64,000 nt of DNA from Snuella sedimenti. GTDB taxonomy: Bacteria > Bacteroidota > Bacteroidia > Flavobacteriales > Flavobacteriaceae. The notes below the pieces were generated by a model. The model worked only from the letters and a program-made list of their open reading frames with translations. It did no database searches and had not been told where the DNA came from. Positions 26,736-37,000 of the stretch are shown piece by piece (the first letter of the stretch is position 1; each line of letters opens with the position of its first letter). The position numbers were made by a program, and so were the translations under genes. The DNA lies in NCBI RefSeq assembly GCF_016428595.1, contig NZ_JAELVQ010000002.1, forward strand, positions 1-64,000. Reading direction: 5' to 3'.

Positions 26736-27437
26736 ATGCAAAAGAGTATTAAAAATATTGTGGAAATTAATGATAATAAGTTAAGCAGGTATTTCTCTAT
26801 CTTTATTCAGTTTTTAATCCTATTATCTGTTGTTGCTTTTTCAATTGAAACACTACCCGATTTAGAACCCCAAACAAGAGCCCTTCTAAAGTATATAGAG
26901 TGGTTTAGTGTAATTGTTTTTACTCTTGAGTATTTTCTAAGAATCTATGTAGCGGATAGTAAACTTCGATTCGTTTTTAGCTTTTTTGGTATTATTGACT
27001 TATTAGCGATACTTCCATTTTATTTAGCGTTTGGGGTCGATTTAAGGTCGTTAAGGGCTTTACGTTTTTTGCGCTTATTCAGAATTTTAAAATTGGGGCG
27101 TTATAATAGAGCCATGAATCACTTTACTTCAGCAATAAAATCGGCAAAGGAAGAAATTCTACTGTTTATCTTTATTACACTTATATTAATATACTTTTCT
27201 GCTGTAGGAATTTATTATTTCGAAAATGAAGCGCAACCAGAACATTTTTCATCAGTTTTTGATAGTCTTTGGTGGGCTATTATTACACTAACTACTGTAG
27301 GCTATGGTGATGTATACCCAATTACAGTAGGCGGAAAGGTGTTTACGTTTATTATCCTAATGATTGGACTGGGTATTGTTGCAATACCAACCGGTATAAT
27401 ATCTTCGGCCTTAACGAAATCTGTTGATAATAAATAA
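26736..27437 (+). CDS. voltage-gated K+ channel-like ion transporter
   Basis: Six-transmembrane potassium channel of 233 residues. S1-S3 hydrophobic segments are followed by a classical S4 voltage sensor (LRSLRALRFLRLFRILKLGRY, Arg at every third position). A pore helix and the selectivity filter TVGYGD (about 187-192) follow, then a last helix. No cytoplasmic RCK domain is present. I use the ATG at 26736 with AAAGAA a few bases upstream; an in-frame TTG exists at 26718. It stands alone between obgE and the DUF4136 lipoprotein gene. Confidence 0.92.
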   Translation: MQKSIKNIVEINDNKLSRYFSIFIQFLILLSVVAFSIETLPDLEPQTRALLKYIEWFSVIVFTLEYFLRIYVADSKLRFVFSFFGIIDLLAILPFYLAFGVDLRSLRALRFLRLFRILKLGRYNRAMNHFTSAIKSAKEEILLFIFITLILIYFSAVGIYYFENEAQPEHFSSVFDSLWWAIITLTTVGYGDVYPITVGGKVFTFIILMIGLGIVAIPTGIISSALTKSVDNK

Positions 27438-27481
27438 TCGGATAGTTTTTTTTACACGTTTAAATTTTAGTAATTAATTGA

Positions 27482-27603
27482 TTTTATTGTAATTATAAAA
27501 TTAAGAACGTGTGTAACCACTCCTTACACTCGTTCTCTCATTAAAAATTTTAAACATTTCCTTTTGTGAAGTAATTTTTAAAATTTCTTAATGCTCGTTT
27601 CAT
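27482..27603 (-). repeat. dispersed repeat copy B with 17-codon ORF and hairpin
   Basis: Inverted partner of 24245-24360. On the minus strand it contains an ORF (27603-27550) encoding MKRALRNFKNYFTKGNV. A longer hairpin pairs 27505-27516 with 27524-27535 (one mismatch). The same AATTTTAT tail follows. The stem bases differ from copy A while pairing is kept, which suggests the structure matters. Confidence 0.7.
27550..27603 (-). CDS. putative 17-residue basic peptide, repeat copy B
   Basis: Encodes MKRALRNFKNYFTKGNV, sharing 12 of 17 residues with the copy A peptide, and the same stop codon. No obvious ribosome-binding site. Reported only because both copies keep the frame; it could be a by-product of the repeat. 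Confidence 0.2.
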   Translation of the reverse strand: MKRALRNFKNYFTKGNV

Positions 27604-27678
27604 GGTGGAAATGGTATAAAATTTTTTAATGAAAGTTTGTAGCACAATTTTTGATTAATTTTATAAAAAGTATTTGTT

Positions 27679-28200
27679 ATGAAGTTTTTTAAAATTATTC
27701 TTTTAGCAACAATAATAACGTCTTGCGCTCCCATTCGTGTCAGTTATGATTTTGATAAGAACACCAATTTCACTAAATACAAATCCTATAACTATTTTAG
27801 TGATATGGAAACGGGCTTGAGCGATTTGGATGTAAAACGATTGTTGAATGCAATTGATTTGAATATGAAAGCTAAAGGTCTTGATTTGTCCGAGGCACCT
27901 GATTTTTTCATAGATATAAAAAGTAGTGCATATCAGGAAGCACCTCGAAATACCGTTGGTGTCGGTCTGGGGGGGACAGGTCGTCATGTTGGAGGTGGCA
28001 TTTCTATAGGGGTGCCAGTTGGGCAAGGAAATTTGAATCGCAGGATTATAATTGATTTTGTAGACAAAAGTGGTATGACACTTTTTTGGCAAGCAGTTAG
28101 TGAGGCCAGTTTCAATCCAAATGCTACACCAGAAGAGCGGGAAAATCGTTTAAAAGCTATTGTAGAAAAAGTACTTGGACAATACCCACCCAAACAATAG
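27679..28200 (+). CDS. DUF4136 lipoprotein
   Basis: A 173-residue lipoprotein. The signal sequence ends in the lipobox IITSC, so Cys16 would be lipidated. The mature part has the DUF4136 pattern: YDFDKNTNFTKYKSYNY near the N-terminus, a central IDIKSSAYQ strand and a C-terminal VEKVLGQYPPKQ. A glycine-rich loop (VGVGLGGTGRHVGGG) occupies the middle. Function is unknown; such proteins are outer-membrane or periplasmic. The convergent M64 peptidase gene ends one base after its stop codon. Confidence 0.85.
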   Translation: MKFFKIILLATIITSCAPIRVSYDFDKNTNFTKYKSYNYFSDMETGLSDLDVKRLLNAIDLNMKAKGLDLSEAPDFFIDIKSSAYQEAPRNTVGVGLGGTGRHVGGGISIGVPVGQGNLNRRIIIDFVDKSGMTLFWQAVSEASFNPNATPEERENRLKAIVEKVLGQYPPKQ

Positions 28201-28201
28201 T

Positions 28202-29620
28202 TTATATTTTAATTAGCCGTTTGCTAGCAATACGGACATTGTTTGTATAAAAATTGGCAATATAGGTACCTTGACTTAAATGTTCAATGTCTAATTCGAT
28301 AGGAATTAATGTGTTAAGTTCGAGACTTTTTATTTTTTTTCCATCCAAGCTTATGAGTTCTACTTTTAATGTAATAATGTTTTTGCTTTCCAGTTTTATA
28401 TAAGCAATTGTATTAGTCGGGTTTGGATATAATGCAATGCTTAAATTGTTAATTTCACTAGTTATAGAGGATACTCCCAAAGAAGAATTATCAATGCTCC
28501 AGTTTACTGTATAGATATGGGTTGTAGTATGGTTATCAACTCTCAAAAGAGAAGTAGCGTCGTGTACAACAACCGTTAAGTTATTATTACCGCTATTTAA
28601 ATCGGATTCCAAAATACTTATTGCGTCAACATTTGTTGCAAATTCGTTTGAATTTAAAGTCCATGTTGTTTCTAAAGTATTTGGAATGGGATGAATTAAA
28701 TCTAACTGAAAATCTATTGGAAAAGAGGGGCTTTCAATAGAAGTATTGCTAGGTGAATAATCATTAATAGGAGAGATGATACTGTGTATTTTTTCAATCC
28801 CACCTTCTTTACAGACAGAACAAAATGATTTTTCAATTTTTTCCATTATGCAATCTTGGTGTGGTTTGTACCAATCTTTAGCAAAACCATCATCATCATA
28901 ATATTGATAAATACCTACTTCATTACTACCTAGCCAATTTTTCCATCGTACTATATTGGGATCGGTTACTTGTGTCATATTAATTGCTTCTCCAGCTAAC
29001 AGATCACCTGGGTAGTATTCGTCTTTTAGGTCGAACAAAGCATGGCCTAGTTCATGAACCATTGTAGCGGCTCCCCAATTGCCTGAGTAAAACATGGGAA
29101 ATTCACCACCACTACCGCCATAATCGTCGGAGTTAACCAATAGGACGGCTTTGTCATAATTAGGAAAATTATTGGCGAGTACGGTTGTTATTTTTAATTC
29201 TGTGTTATTGGCATTGTTACCGTCAATTTCGTAGTACAACAATCGGTGTGTGCCAAAGGCATCATATGTAGCATTAAAATAGGTGTCTACGTAAGTAGGT
29301 GTTATTGCTGTTTCATCAATGTCTGTAGCCGTTCCGGGGTGGTCGGCACCACTTTCATTAGAGGGTACTTTTATGGCATATACATTAAAATAGTTTGCAT
29401 ATTCCAAAAAGGGTGGCTCATTAAACATTGCATTAGTAAATTCGGTCGCAACTGTTATAAATTGAGCTAATTCATGCTCTTGATAGCCTTCACTTAAAAT
29501 AACGAGGTTAATCCGTTTGTTATCCTCTCCTGAGTATTTAATTGTTTCTACATCAAAGGTTTGTGCAATACCTAGATATTGACCAATAAATACCAACAAC
29601 ATTAGTAGTGCTTGTTTCAT
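28202..29620 (-). CDS. M64-family metallopeptidase with T9SS sorting domain
   Basis: Secreted zinc peptidase of 472 residues related to IgA-cleaving peptidase M64. A signal peptide (about 1-20, ending IAQ) precedes a conserved NLVILSEGYQEHEL motif. The active site HELGH (189-193) sits in TMVHELGHALFDLKDEYY. A C-terminal T9SS sorting domain (about 395-472) opens with LYPNPTN and ends in ASKRLIKI, so it is exported to the cell surface or medium. Its ATG overlaps the stop of the upstream lipoprotein gene, indicating translational coupling and a possible functional link. Confidence 0.9.
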   Translation of the reverse strand: MKQALLMLLVFIGQYLGIAQTFDVETIKYSGEDNKRINLVILSEGYQEHELAQFITVATEFTNAMFNEPPFLEYANYFNVYAIKVPSNESGADHPGTATDIDETAITPTYVDTYFNATYDAFGTHRLLYYEIDGNNANNTELKITTVLANNFPNYDKAVLLVNSDDYGGSGGEFPMFYSGNWGAATMVHELGHALFDLKDEYYPGDLLAGEAINMTQVTDPNIVRWKNWLGSNEVGIYQYYDDDGFAKDWYKPHQDCIMEKIEKSFCSVCKEGGIEKIHSIISPINDYSPSNTSIESPSFPIDFQLDLIHPIPNTLETTWTLNSNEFATNVDAISILESDLNSGNNNLTVVVHDATSLLRVDNHTTTHIYTVNWSIDNSSLGVSSITSEINNLSIALYPNPTNTIAYIKLESKNIITLKVELISLDGKKIKSLELNTLIPIELDIEHLSQGTYIANFYTNNVRIASKRLIKI

Positions 29621-30120
29621 AGTGAATTAATAGCTGTTCGGATTAGTATTTGATCATTCTTTTTATAAGCCATGATCTCGCTTATCATTATAGATTTTGT
29701 GAGGGGGTTTAGTTGTAATCGTAATGAAAAAGAAGTACTGTCTAAATTAACTGTTTTCTTTTCGAACGATCTAGAGTCATTAAGATATTCAAATGATTTG
29801 ATTAACGGGTTTTTTATAATATGTTCATGTAGTGCCTTTCCCGTTTTGTCTAACTGTACACACTTAAGGTCACCCGGATGGCCAGTTTTAATATACTTAT
29901 TGCCATAACTTTTTAGCTTACCTTCGGTGACTATTTTGTTTACAAATCGGACAGTTTTGGTGTCATCCGAATTTTTCTTTATGGCATAGTTTAAAAAGAT
30001 AAGTTTTGGAGAAGATTTTATGTTATAAGTGGGTGCTTCCATAGGTTTGGTTGGAGCACAGGAGCATATAAACACAGATAAGAGGGTTAAAATCGCATGG
30101 TATGTCGATCGTTTCTTCAA
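29617..30120 (-). CDS. lipoprotein of unknown function, coupled to the M64 peptidase
   Basis: A 167-residue protein with signal peptide and lipobox ICSC (Cys21). The mature part has no motif I recognise; it is basic and rich in Lys and Ser, with predicted beta content. Its stop overlaps the start of the M64 peptidase gene by four bases, so the two are co-translated. A role as accessory or inhibitor of the peptidase is conceivable but unproven. Confidence 0.7.
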   Translation of the reverse strand: MKKRSTYHAILTLLSVFICSCAPTKPMEAPTYNIKSSPKLIFLNYAIKKNSDDTKTVRFVNKIVTEGKLKSYGNKYIKTGHPGDLKCVQLDKTGKALHEHIIKNPLIKSFEYLNDSRSFEKKTVNLDSTSFSLRLQLNPLTKSIMISEIMAYKKNDQILIRTAINSL

Positions 30121-30422
30121 TTAAAAAAGGAATTAATTTTCGATCAAAGTTAATAATTAAACCTGAATTGTGCATTTGAGCCTCATAACAAGATTACTGT
30201 TAACATAAAATACCATTTCAACTTTAAATTGGTACATATAAAATGCGCCTTTTTGCACGATACATCATTACAAAAATAACCGTATCTTTTCTTTTTTGTC
30301 TAACTCAAAAATACACCATTTTTGGGGGGATAAATGAAAATAAGAGGTATAAAAAAGAGGCTGCCCAAAAGTAAACAAAAATTGAAATGTATTATTCAGC
30401 TTTTTAGGCAGCCTCTTTTATG
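30121..30422. other. 302-bp intergenic region with terminator
   Basis: Left of the DoxX gene and upstream of the lipoprotein gene. Two CAAAAATA sequences (30271-30278 and 30305-30312) read TATTTTTG on the minus strand and could be -7 boxes for the lipoprotein gene. The right part is the terminator at 30353-30419. No other gene seen. Confidence 0.4.
30353..30419. terminator. long-loop bidirectional terminator after DoxX
   Basis: A perfect 13-bp stem pairs 30353-30365 with 30407-30419 across a 41-bp loop, with A/T runs on both outer sides. It lies three bases past the DoxX stop. The long loop and GAGGCTGCC ends could also mark a small palindromic element. Confidence 0.6.
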
Positions 30423-30797
30423 TTATGCTTTAAGTAGTTCTTTATACTTATCTCTATAATTATAGAGCATAGCAATATTTAAAATGAATAGAATTAATCC
30501 AGGACCTATGTTTTCTGCATCCAAACTTAGGTGGTATAGTATAATATTTACAGAAACACTCATTAAAATTACAGCCATTAGGGCTGCATATTTGTTTAAT
30601 AAAAATGCAAAGCCCGCAAGGACTTCAACAATTGCAATTAACATAAATGTTTTTGTAGAGATCAAAGCGCCAAAAAACGCACCTGCGTCGGCAGAGACAT
30701 CTGGTTGTGGTAAATAATGAAAAAACTTATTGAGACCAAATACTAGTAGTATTAGCGCTAAAATTATCCGTAATACTGTAAAAACTTTTGAATTCAT
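30423..30797 (-). CDS. DoxX-family membrane protein
   Basis: A 124-residue inner-membrane protein with four hydrophobic helices (about 5-23, 43-65, 67-85 and 98-115), the DoxX-like fold. The N-terminal VLRIILALILLVFGLNKFFHYLP and the following GAFFGAL resemble family members from Flavobacteria. Function is not established; relatives are linked to redox or thiol processes. It is monocistronic, with a terminator directly after the stop. Confidence 0.83.
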   Translation of the reverse strand: MNSKVFTVLRIILALILLVFGLNKFFHYLPQPDVSADAGAFFGALISTKTFMLIAIVEVLAGFAFLLNKYAALMAVILMSVSVNIILYHLSLDAENIGPGLILFILNIAMLYNYRDKYKELLKA

Positions 30798-30883
30798 AAT
30801 AGAATGTTTTTAGTTAGAATTTATTCGATAATAGTCATTATACCATAAAATGACTCATTAAAATCAGGAATGGTATTGAACCC

Positions 30884-30903
30884 TTCGAGGATTGCCCCTC
30901 GAA
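30884..30903. repeat. short palindromic hairpin upstream of DoxX
   Basis: TTCGAGG and CCTCGAA form a 7-bp perfect stem around a 6-base loop in the 249-bp gap between the A2M gene end and the DoxX start. No clear purpose; it could be an operator or a weak terminator. Confidence 0.3.
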
Positions 30904-31046
30904 ATCCATATGTTTTCGTTGCAAATACCACAAGGATAAATCATTAGGCGGTTTGCAAAAAAAGCATAAAGAAATTTCTTCAACCTCTTTTGTCGGTAAA
31001 AGAGGTATTAACTTACGCGTAAATAGTTATTTACGTGTAAAAAGAA

Positions 31047-34000
31047 TTAATTAGTACTATTAACAATAATTCGCTTTCCTTCACTATAACTACTAAATTC
31101 TGGTGCGTACATGCTTTGAATGGTTGTAATACCATTACTCATATTACCTGCATTGTTAACACGTAAATCGTATTCAAACACAAAAACACCTTTTGGTAAA
31201 TAATCAAAAAAGAAATTGGTAGCCGCATCTTTGGTACTTTCGTAATAGCCTAATCCATCTTGCCATTTGTATTGTGACTGTACGTTTATAGGCTCAAGTC
31301 CGGAAGCTCGCATATCTTTCATGTGGACAAATTCCATAAGGCGATCATTTTGTAATTCGATGCGAACCCTAATCAGATCCCCTATGTTTAAAGGGGTGTC
31401 TTGGGAGATTTCGGAGATGGATTCCCCTTTATCGGTGTATTTTTTTAGAAATAGCTTTTTCTTTAGTTTTAATGATGTTTCGGCAGCGGTTATTTTGTCA
31501 AGATCCTCAAAGTATTGCCAGTATAATCCACCCCAAGCAATACCGTTTCCTTTTTTTGTTAGTTTCACTTCTCCCATATCGGGTTTAATCTCAGAAGTGT
31601 TCCAATTGGTTTTATAGTATCCTGTTCCTGCTTCTACTTTTACTGCTTCCAGTTTTGATGGTACTATTTTTTGGTTGCCAATTGTAACATCTACCTCGTT
31701 GGTTATGCTTAGCCAATCACTGCCCTGTAATAAAAGTGCATAGATGGCATCTGTGGTTGCTTTGGTTGTTTTCCAACGATTGGTTTGTTTATTTTTAAGT
31801 AGCCATATTTTAAGATTGTCTAGGGTTTCTGTATTATTTTCAATTTCAGAGAACGTTTCTATTAATAGAGCTTGCGTTTCAATGGGAGCTTGGTACCAGA
31901 ACCAGGAATTGCTGTTTTCTTTCCAGTACATGCCAAGCTCTTCAGAGATAATAGCAGTTTCTTTTAATGATTTTAAAATTTTTGAAGCCGTAAGCTTATC
32001 GTTCATCCTATCGGTAATTAAAGCCATTAAACCTTTGGCGTAAAGAGGACGTGTTAGCCAGTACTTTTGAATTTGGGATAGGTAGTATTCTGAAATCTCC
32101 TTGGTCTCATCCGATTTTTTGATCTCAGGAAAGAAGCTACGCATATACAGGTAATGTAGTTGTATATAGGTTAAGTGGTCTTTAGTCAAATCTACTTTAG
32201 CATCGTATTTACGGATGTCTTTATATGCTTTTACAAATTCGGCATCCAGATAGCGGATTGCTTTTTCAATCATTTCAGGCACGGCGTTTGTGTTTGGTGT
32301 AACCCCTAGTTTATCTAAATGTCCAAAGCCAGTAATGATGTGCTGGGTGATATAGCGGTTTTCCCTGCCTCCCTGAAACCAGGGCCAGGCTCCGGAATCC
32401 ATTTGATTGTTTTTTAATTTGCGTAGTGCCGATTGTAGTTCGTTATGCATTTTATTTAAATCGAATAATAAGGCGATACGCTTTTTCTGTTCTGTTTCGC
32501 TTTGTGCATCTCGTAGCCAAGGGGTTTCTTGAATTAAGATGGATTTTAATTCCTGATTTTTCTCAAGGTTGCTAATTACCGCGCCCAGTGAGTTCCATTG
32601 CTTAAATACATCTTGTATTCTAGGGTTACTGTTGGCTATATGGCTAGCAAGTGCATTGGCATAGTATCGTGAAAAGGTTTGCTCGTTGCATGCATACGGA
32701 TATTCCATTAGGTAAGGAAGTGCCTGTATGGCATACCACGCAGGATTGGAAGTTATTTCCAAGGTGAGTTTGTGGTGTTTTAGTGTTGTTGAGGTATTGG
32801 TCTTTAGTTTATCTAATACAAATGTTCTGGTTTCATTACTTTTAATCCACATGGGGAGGGTTTCGGTTACGAGCATGCGGTTAGAGAGTACAGGTAATAA
32901 GTTTTGTTCACCATCACTAAAGTTACCAGATTTAGCAATCACGCGATACTGTACAGCTTGTATGTCGTCTGGAATGGTCAAATCCCAAGATATCTGAGTA
33001 TTACTTTTAGCCTTTACAGTAAACGTTTTGTTATTGGATGAATTTCCTAGTTTGAAGTCTATAGGTTTGCCCGAAAGTGCATCAAATAAAAGTAAAATAG
33101 CGTTTCCGGACAGTGGCTTACCTGATAGGTTTGTAATTTTGGCGCTGATGTTTATTTGATCACCTTCACGTAAAAAACGTGGTGCATTGGGTATAACCAT
33201 AAGGTCTTTTTGTGTAACTGTAGTTAAGGTTTTGGTTGTACTTTCTAAAGTTTTAGTATGTGCCAGTAATTGCAGCTTCCATTGGGTGAGTGCTTCAGGG
33301 GTTGTAAAGCTAAAACTAATATTGCCAACTTCGTCTGTTTGTAACTGAGGAAAGAAAAAGGCTGTTTCTTGCAGGTTTTTACGGATTTGAACATTGTTGA
33401 AGTTTTGGTGTTCTTCAAGCTTTTTTTCTTGTTTTTTATCAAAGCTAGCTACAACAACTTCATCTAAAATACCCTCATTGTCATCAGCGTTCATAAAAGC
33501 AATTGATTCTTCGACTTCTATTTCATCATTAACAATTTGAGCACCTTTAATTTTTTGATTTATCGCATTGGTTACATCATATCTTTTTCTGTTTCCAAAA
33601 TAAAATCCAAACCAATTTAACTGATCGTATAGTTGTATTGGATAATTAATATTAAGCTTGTTATTAGATACTCTAAAATGTGATGTTCCAAAACTTTGTT
33701 TGGCATTGCTTCTATAATATGGATAGTAGATAGGGTTGCTAATGGGGCTAAAGTTCCAATTGTGTGGTTTGAATTGGTCTAAAGAAGCATCGTACATACT
33801 CGCCAATAGTTCGGCGCTTATTTTATTTCCTTGAGGCCCTTTGATTTTAAAGCGCCACGTTTCATCTTGTCCGGGTTGCAATTTGTCACGAAACGTAAGC
33901 GTTTCAATTTCTAACTCCGTTTCAGGATAAGGTACAGTAATTGCTTGTGAGCCGGATTGAAAATCGTTAAATGCTGAAAAACTGTAATGGATAATAAAAC

Positions 34001-37000
34001 CACCAATATCTTGGTTTGTAATGGGAACATGTATAGATTTTTTATTGTTGTTTAATTGAATGATGGCTGTTTTTACGGTTTTGCGATCTTTTTCAATCGT
34101 AACCGTAACATTCAAATTATCGGCAGCCGAGGCCAGCGTTATTATAGCTGTTTCACCAGCTTTGTAAGTTAATTTATCGGTAGTTATACTGAATAATTGA
34201 TTGTCGGCTAGTGTTTCATCGGTATCGGCATACAATGTGGTTTTTATCTCATCTTTAACCTCTTGTCCAAAGCGGTCCTTGCTTTCTAGGGTTATAATGT
34301 ATTTGCCCGAATCCCATTTTTTTAGGTTACCTAATTTTATTTCTTTGGAATCCCCGGTATTAAATTCAGTTTCAAAAACGAGGTTGCCTTTTTCCCAGTT
34401 TTCGGGTTTGTGCTCATTATTATAAGCATCGTGTGGAAACAGTTTTTTAAAGGTGTCTTTTGATAATTCTTGATAGTCGGGAGCTTCCCAGGGACGCTGT
34501 CTTAGAACAGCTTCAGGGGCTTTTAGTTTATATATTTTGATAGTACCTTTTGCGGGGACAAACTCGCCGTTTAGGTTTTGGGTATCAATACTAAGCGCGT
34601 GGGTCTTTTTTGTTTTTTCTAATGTAGGATCTATAGATAATGTGGCTAGCAATGCATGGTAACCTACCTTCACAGTCGTTAGGGTACTTCTGGTCTCTCC
34701 GTTAAGATCGGTAACGTCTGCCGTGATTTCGTAATTGAAAATAGGGAGGTCATTTTTATCTACACTAAGGTCGGGTAGGGCTTTAAAGTTGATTTCAAAC
34801 CTACCATTACTATCCGTTGAGGTTTCGCCATGGCTTATTTCTTGAGGTTCACTGTGAAACCATGGACGGTACCAATGATACCAACGTGGGTATTGGACTT
34901 TTCTATGCACACGATAAACGACCTTGGCATTGGTAATGGAACTACCTGCATAAGCTAAGGCACTACCCTTAATGGAGACTGTGTCATTTATTTTAACTGT
35001 TTCGGTTACCGGATTGAACTTCGTTTCAAATTTAGGGCGTTTGTATTCCTCAACAGAGAAATAATGGCGATCGCGTATAGCACCTTTTGTTGCATAAATT
35101 TCAATATAGTATTGGCCATTTAGCCCTGTGTTGGGGAGTATAAATTCACCAGCAACAGAGCCATATTCATTTGTCTCAAAATCAAGTTCGGAAATTATTT
35201 CACCATTGGCATTGTAAAGGGAAGCGAAAATGGTTTCGTTTATAACAGGACTGGTTTGTTCTTTATGTTTTTCAATGACAATCCCTTTAAAATATACAGT
35301 TTGACCGGGACGGTATATACTTCTATCGGTGAATAAAAAGGAGGTGTAGCTAGTTTTCTCATGTTCTCCTTCCTTTTTGTAGTATTGGTAGATAAAATAA
35401 CCTTCAAAATGTGCTTTTTCATTGTTAGATTCAACCTCTATTTTTAGATTTTTATAAATGGAATTGAACTTAGGAATTGATATTCCTCCATACTTATTGG
35501 ATGTTTTAGTTTCAGAGATTTTTCCACCACTCGAGCTTTTACGGTACGATAGTGTTAGTTTGGCGCCTTCAATTGGTTGCCCATTATTTCTATCAATTAC
35601 CTGTAGGTGTTTATAATCATCACTATCGGTTTCTATTAAGGCCAGGTTCGTAACCTGAATGCTTTTAAATGCAAAGATTGTATTGTCATTTTTAGGTGTA
35701 GCAAATATTAAATACGTCCCATTTTCAAGTTTAGGAATTGTAATTTCAGTAGTATGGGGCTGGAAGTCATTTTCGTTACGTAAAGTACTTTTCCATTGGG
35801 TTGTAGCTTCAAGCTTTTTAATAAAGGCTAATTGCTCTTCTTTTCTGTAAGTTTTATTGAATTGATCCAGTGTCTTCCTGCTTAGTTTGAATATTTTAAA
35901 ATCAAGCAAGTCTAAATTTTTATATCGAACCAACAGGCGTCCGTGTTGTTGAATGGGAATGAAGGCTTCTGTAGTAATTTGGACGGTTTGCTGTCCGATT
36001 TGCTGTTTTAAAACAGCACATTTTTTGGCTGCCTTGCTTTTAGGGAATTTTGAGATGATAGTATTGCAAATGTCATTTGCTTCTTTAGCTTTCCATCGAA
36101 AGGTTTCATTCGTTTTGGGATTGTATTCCTGGCTTTTGCCAAAATATAAAGATGCGATTTCGAAATTGTATAATCCTGAAGCTTCATGCTGTTTTATCTT
36201 TAGTGCCTCTGCTTTGAATGTTTCTGTTAAAATGGCCTCACTGTTCTTAAATGTAGCATGTTCCTTTACAAATTTTAAGCGTTCAATATTAATATCGGAT
36301 AAGGCAATGGGCGTGGTATCTTTTAAATGGAATTTTATAAGGTTTTGATAAATTTTTAGAGCATTTAATTGTAGCGAAGTGGTGTCTTTAGAAATGATAG
36401 TTAACATGGAAAATGTCTTGGAATCACCCAATAGGTCTGGATTGTCAATTTCAAATTTATATGAGGGTTTGGTAATACTGTTTTCATTGGTTTTATAGAA
36501 GTCCAAAGCATTATGACTCAAAAAGTCGTAAAGTGTAGGTCTGTAAATTTTAGAATCCTTTTGGGTTTCGAGTATGGCATCATAGGAGTCTAAAGATTCT
36601 AATTGAAGTAGTAGACCGTTTTGAAGTGAATTTTGATAATGTATGTGTATCGCTTCAAAGAGTGTTTGCAGATCCCAAGTTCTAAAATCTTCAGGAGAAG
36701 CTTTTGTTTCAGTTTTGGTACGGTTGTAAAATTGCCATCTGTTTTGTTGAAAGTATTGCCAATATAAGTTGGCGAGTAAATTTTCTAGAATATTTTTTTT
36801 GGGGAAACTGCTTTTGGCTATTTCAGCTTTAAAATCCTCTATGATGTTTAGTTGTGCCTCTTCTTCCAAAACTAAAGCAAACTTACTTTTATACAGCATT
36901 ACTTTTATTTGTTGCGCCGCATTATTGTCTTTTGTTGCTTGTTTTGAAATATTGGTAACTATTTTTAATGCAGATTTAGGTAAACCTTCCATTTCAAAAT

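Noticed and set aside
31267-31617. 116-codon and other plus-strand frames inside the alpha-2-macroglobulin gene
   Set aside because: Antisense shadows of a single intact 6-kb gene, with Phe/Ser-rich composition expected from reading it backwards.
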